Source of the DNA: an uncultured Collinsella sp.
GTDB lineage: Bacteria > Actinomycetota > Coriobacteriia > Coriobacteriales > Coriobacteriaceae
NCBI GenBank assembly: GCA_902470925.1
Contig: CABRIF010000054.1
Location: 1 to 15,969 of the forward strand
Direction: 5' to 3'
Length of the DNA: 15,969 nucleotides
Positions 13,980-15,969 of the stretch are shown here, piece after piece (the stretch's first letter is position 1; each line of letters starts with the position of its first letter). A program made the translations under genes and the position numbers. The notes beneath the pieces were generated by a model. The model was not told the origin of the DNA and ran no database searches. It worked only from the letters and a program-made list of their open reading frames with translations.

Positions 13980-14182
13980 TGCGTTCCTTTCTCGGTTGCG
14001 TACTCGCTGCAGGTCCACAATGCCTGCAGCGGACGAATCTATTTGCGAAGCGGCGATGGTGCGTCGCCAACGTATGGGTGTACCCGTGAACGCGCATGGT
14101 TGACGGGTACACCCATTGGCCACGACGCATGCGCTCCATCCGTTGCGGGATGGAGCGCATGCGGAGAGATGGCGTGACGCGA
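13980..14182 (-). promoter_or_regulatory. Hairpin-rich intercistronic region between EIID and the sulfatase
   Basis: Three perfect inverted repeats lie in 203 nt: CGCTGCAGG/CCTGCAGCG (14005-14013, 14023-14031); ATGGGTGTACCCGT/ACGGGTACACCCAT (14074-14087, 14103-14116, 14 bp); and a 15-bp pair GCATGCGCTCCATCC/GGATGGAGCGCATGC (14127-14141, 14148-14162). None is followed by a T-run. They could terminate or protect the PTS part of the mRNA, or serve as operators. Confidence 0.75.
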
Positions 14183-15010
14183 CTATCCTTTGGCGATGAT
14201 ACCGAGAGCAGAGAGTGCGACGGCCAGCACGAGGGTGATGAAGATCATCTTCGTCGAGGTCATGCCTTTGCGGCCCAGCCCCCAGTAGATGAGGGCAACG
14301 ATACCGGCGGGCAGCAGGCCGGGCAGCACGGTGTTAAGTGTATGCTGGAGGTTGATGGATGCGCCGGCAACCGAAGGATTGACCGTGAATGCGACGCCGA
14401 TGCTGGAGGCAACAAGCGAGCCCACCATGAAGATGCCCAATACACTTGCGGAACTGGTGATTGCATTCAGCTTGTCGTGCATGGTCGTGACCAGCGACAT
14501 ACCGGTCCTGTAGGCGAATCCCGTTTCCCACCAGCGCAGCGCGCCTGTCAGCACGCACTCGATGGTCCATAGGATGATGCCAAGTGGGTTGCCTACAATG
14601 GCGAGCGAGGCCGCCAGCGCTCCGAATATTGTGGGGAGTAGCGATCCGAAGATAGCATCACCGATCGATGCGAAGGGACCCATCAGACCGGTTTTGAGGC
14701 CGATGACGGTCTCCTTGGCAGCAGCACCTTCTTTCTCCTGCACGGCTACATCGATGCCTATGACCAGGTTATTCAGGAAGTTTGAAGTGTTGAAGAACTG
14801 ATTTTCCGTCTGCATCATGCGCTTGAGCTCGGGCGTGTGGTCACCGTAGATCTTTCGCATGACGGGTAGCATAGTGTATAGATAGCCAGAGCCCTGCATG
14901 CGCTCGTAGTTCCAACCGAGTTGGAATCCGAATAGACTGCGACGGTTGATCTGGTGGAGATCGGCTTTGGTGATGGCGCTACGCGCGTGGCCCGGTTTGT
15001 TAGAGCTCAT
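14183..15010 (-). CDS. PTS system mannose-family EIID component
   Basis: Membrane subunit that, with EIIC, forms the sugar channel of a mannose-class phosphotransferase system; sugars are phosphorylated by EIIB during import. 275 residues. The hallmark N-terminal segment FGFQLGWNYERMQGSGYLYTMLPVM is present, followed by cytoplasmic KETVIGLKTGLMGPFASIGDAI and C-terminal hydrophobic helices ending in LALIIAKG-like sequence (ALGIIAKG). The start at 15010 (MSSNKPG) is 7 nt from GAGGAG (15023-15018); an ATG at 15016 is only 1 nt from it. It overlaps the end of EIIC by 11 nt, so the two are coupled. Family-level closeness to the amino-sugar or glycosaminoglycan (Aga/Gam type) branch is an inference from the sulfatase neighbour. 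Confidence 0.93.
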   Translation of the reverse strand: MSSNKPGHARSAITKADLHQINRRSLFGFQLGWNYERMQGSGYLYTMLPVMRKIYGDHTPELKRMMQTENQFFNTSNFLNNLVIGIDVAVQEKEGAAAKETVIGLKTGLMGPFASIGDAIFGSLLPTIFGALAASLAIVGNPLGIILWTIECVLTGALRWWETGFAYRTGMSLVTTMHDKLNAITSSASVLGIFMVGSLVASSIGVAFTVNPSVAGASINLQHTLNTVLPGLLPAGIVALIYWGLGRKGMTSTKMIFITLVLAVALSALGIIAKG

Positions 15011-15872
15011 CGTCATTCTCCTCACTGCCATCGGCTTGTTCGGCGGCTGGTGCCTGCGAGCTGATGGTCATGTAGTGATTCATGGCAACGTACAGACCAA
15101 CGAGCGCGATTCCCAGCATTGGCAGGCCGATAAACTGGCCCGAGAATCCTTCGACCGTGCTTGCCACAGCGCTGCCCATCAGTTTGACGTTGGCGAACAG
15201 GTAGTTGAACAACACGGTCACCACGAAGCCGAGCACCAGGTAGTGCCAGTTTTTTTTGACCGGAAGATAGCGCAGCAGGATGGCGAAGCCCACGGCCGGT
15301 AGCACGGCGCCCGCGACGCCCAGGCCAGCGCCCAACCAAGCAAGCGGGCCGCTCAGGACATCCATCAGGGACTGCACAAGGCCCTGACCGAATGTGAGTG
15401 CAAGCGCGCATGGTAGCGCGCGGGAGAGCGCCCAGGGGATGATGCCGTACAGGTAGTTGCGCTGGATTCCGGCATAGTCCTCGCGTTCAATCATGGCGTC
15501 AATACGGTGCTGGAAGAACGTGTTGCAGAAGCGCCCGAGCACATCGGTCATGGTGAGCAGCGCGGCGACGGGCACCGCAATGGCTGCCAGCGCTTGCGAG
15601 GGATCCATTCCGATGGCAACGGAAAACGCTGTGGCGATGATGGATCCAGTATTTGCGTCGATATGGCTCGACCCTCCGAATGTGCCGATGCCAAGTACCG
15701 TGAGCTGCATGCTACCACCGATGAACAGGCCCGTTACTGGGTCGCCCATGATGACGCCTGCAATGGCGCCAACGAATACGGGTTGGTTGGCTGTTTGCCA
15801 CCAGTTCTGTCCGCACACCACGGTAAACGCAGCCACGAGCGTCAGCAAAAAGATTTGCACAGCGCTGATCAT
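15000..15872 (-). CDS. PTS system mannose-family EIIC component
   Basis: A 290-residue integral membrane permease of the mannose/fructose/N-acetylgalactosamine PTS class. It is hydrophobic throughout, with family-typical stretches: an N-terminal helix MISAVQIFLLTLVAAF, then FVGAIAGVIMGDPVTGLFIGGSMQLTVLG (residues about 32-61), and NTGSIIATAFSVAIG. It ends in an acidic, hydrophilic tail (AAEQADGSEENDDEL). The start at 15872 follows AGAGGGGAAG. The 42 genomic bases upstream hold an AT-rich TATATA patch (15905-15910), which could be a -10 or merely a spacer; EIIA and EIIB genes are not in the window and are expected just past the contig end. First visible gene of the operon EIIC-EIID-sulfatase. 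Confidence 0.93.
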   Translation of the reverse strand: MISAVQIFLLTLVAAFTVVCGQNWWQTANQPVFVGAIAGVIMGDPVTGLFIGGSMQLTVLGIGTFGGSSHIDANTGSIIATAFSVAIGMDPSQALAAIAVPVAALLTMTDVLGRFCNTFFQHRIDAMIEREDYAGIQRNYLYGIIPWALSRALPCALALTFGQGLVQSLMDVLSGPLAWLGAGLGVAGAVLPAVGFAILLRYLPVKKNWHYLVLGFVVTVLFNYLFANVKLMGSAVASTVEGFSGQFIGLPMLGIALVGLYVAMNHYMTISSQAPAAEQADGSEENDDEL

Positions 15873-15914
15873 GTCTTCCCCTCTCTCGCATCGACTGCCA
15901 ACTCTATATAACTA

Positions 15915-15969
15915 CTGTCTCTTATACACATCTCCGAGCCCGAGACGTAGAGGAATCTCGTATGCCGTC
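15915..15969 (+). other. Illumina Nextera i7-side adapter (not genomic)
   Basis: Mosaic end CTGTCTCTTATACACATCT (15915-15933), then CCGAGCCCGAGAC (15934-15946), which is the Read 2 adapter lacking two bases (standard CCGAGCCCACGAGAC), then GTAGAGGA (15947-15954), matching index N712, and ATCTCGTATGCCGTC of the P7 end. Genomic sequence ends at 15914. Confidence 0.98.

Noticed and set aside
48..15914. CRISPR array, transposase, integrase or replication origin
   Set aside because: No regularly spaced identical repeats with unique spacers and no such proteins; the 44-bp arrays are contiguous and diverged, with no spacers.

Overview
This window is a high-GC bacterial contig. Gene content and order (hexameric glutamate dehydrogenase; tRNA-Leu, tig, clpP, clpX; mannose-family PTS with a Cys-type sulfatase; strong GGAGG ribosome binding sites; occasional TTG starts) fit a gut actinobacterium of the Coriobacteriia. 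Collinsella is my best guess, from general resemblance only. Both ends are not genomic: bases 1-47 and 15915-15969 are Illumina Nextera adapters that still carry their barcodes, so the biological insert is 48-15914.

Layout. (1) 48-1242, minus: a fluoride-type CLC antiporter (CLC-F) cut by the contig end, with a structured leader. (2) 1243-1905: a gene-free gap holding about four degenerate 44-bp tandem repeats. (3) 1906-4901, plus: a tight four-gene operon of two six-helix permeases, an ABC ATPase with a Glu in the Q-loop, and a one-helix exported protein. It resembles peptide or bacteriocin self-immunity exporters. (4) 4902-5726: gene-free, with a second 42-44 bp repeat array and a 197-bp element bounded by 28-bp inverted repeats. 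(5) tRNA-Pro(TGG) and tRNA-Gly(TCC) behind a good promoter, followed by two near-identical terminators that bracket a strongly folded 138-nt segment, a candidate small RNA. (6) gdhA. (7) tRNA-Leu(TAG), tig, clpP, clpX: the protein-folding and proteolysis block, followed 12 nt later by a GntR/UTRA regulator. (8) 12492-15872, minus: PTS EIIC, EIID and a sulfatase, read towards the GntR gene. EIID and the sulfatase are separated by 203 nt packed with perfect hairpins.

How they work together. The right-hand block reads as uptake and desulfation of a sulfated amino-sugar or host-glycan fragment, with the neighbouring GntR/UTRA protein as the likely sugar-phosphate-responsive regulator. EIIA and EIIB are absent and probably lie beyond the right end. 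Trigger factor, ClpP and ClpX are the usual conserved cluster. The ABC operon sits between repeat-rich intergenic regions and looks like accessory cargo. I found no CRISPR array, transposase or integrase.
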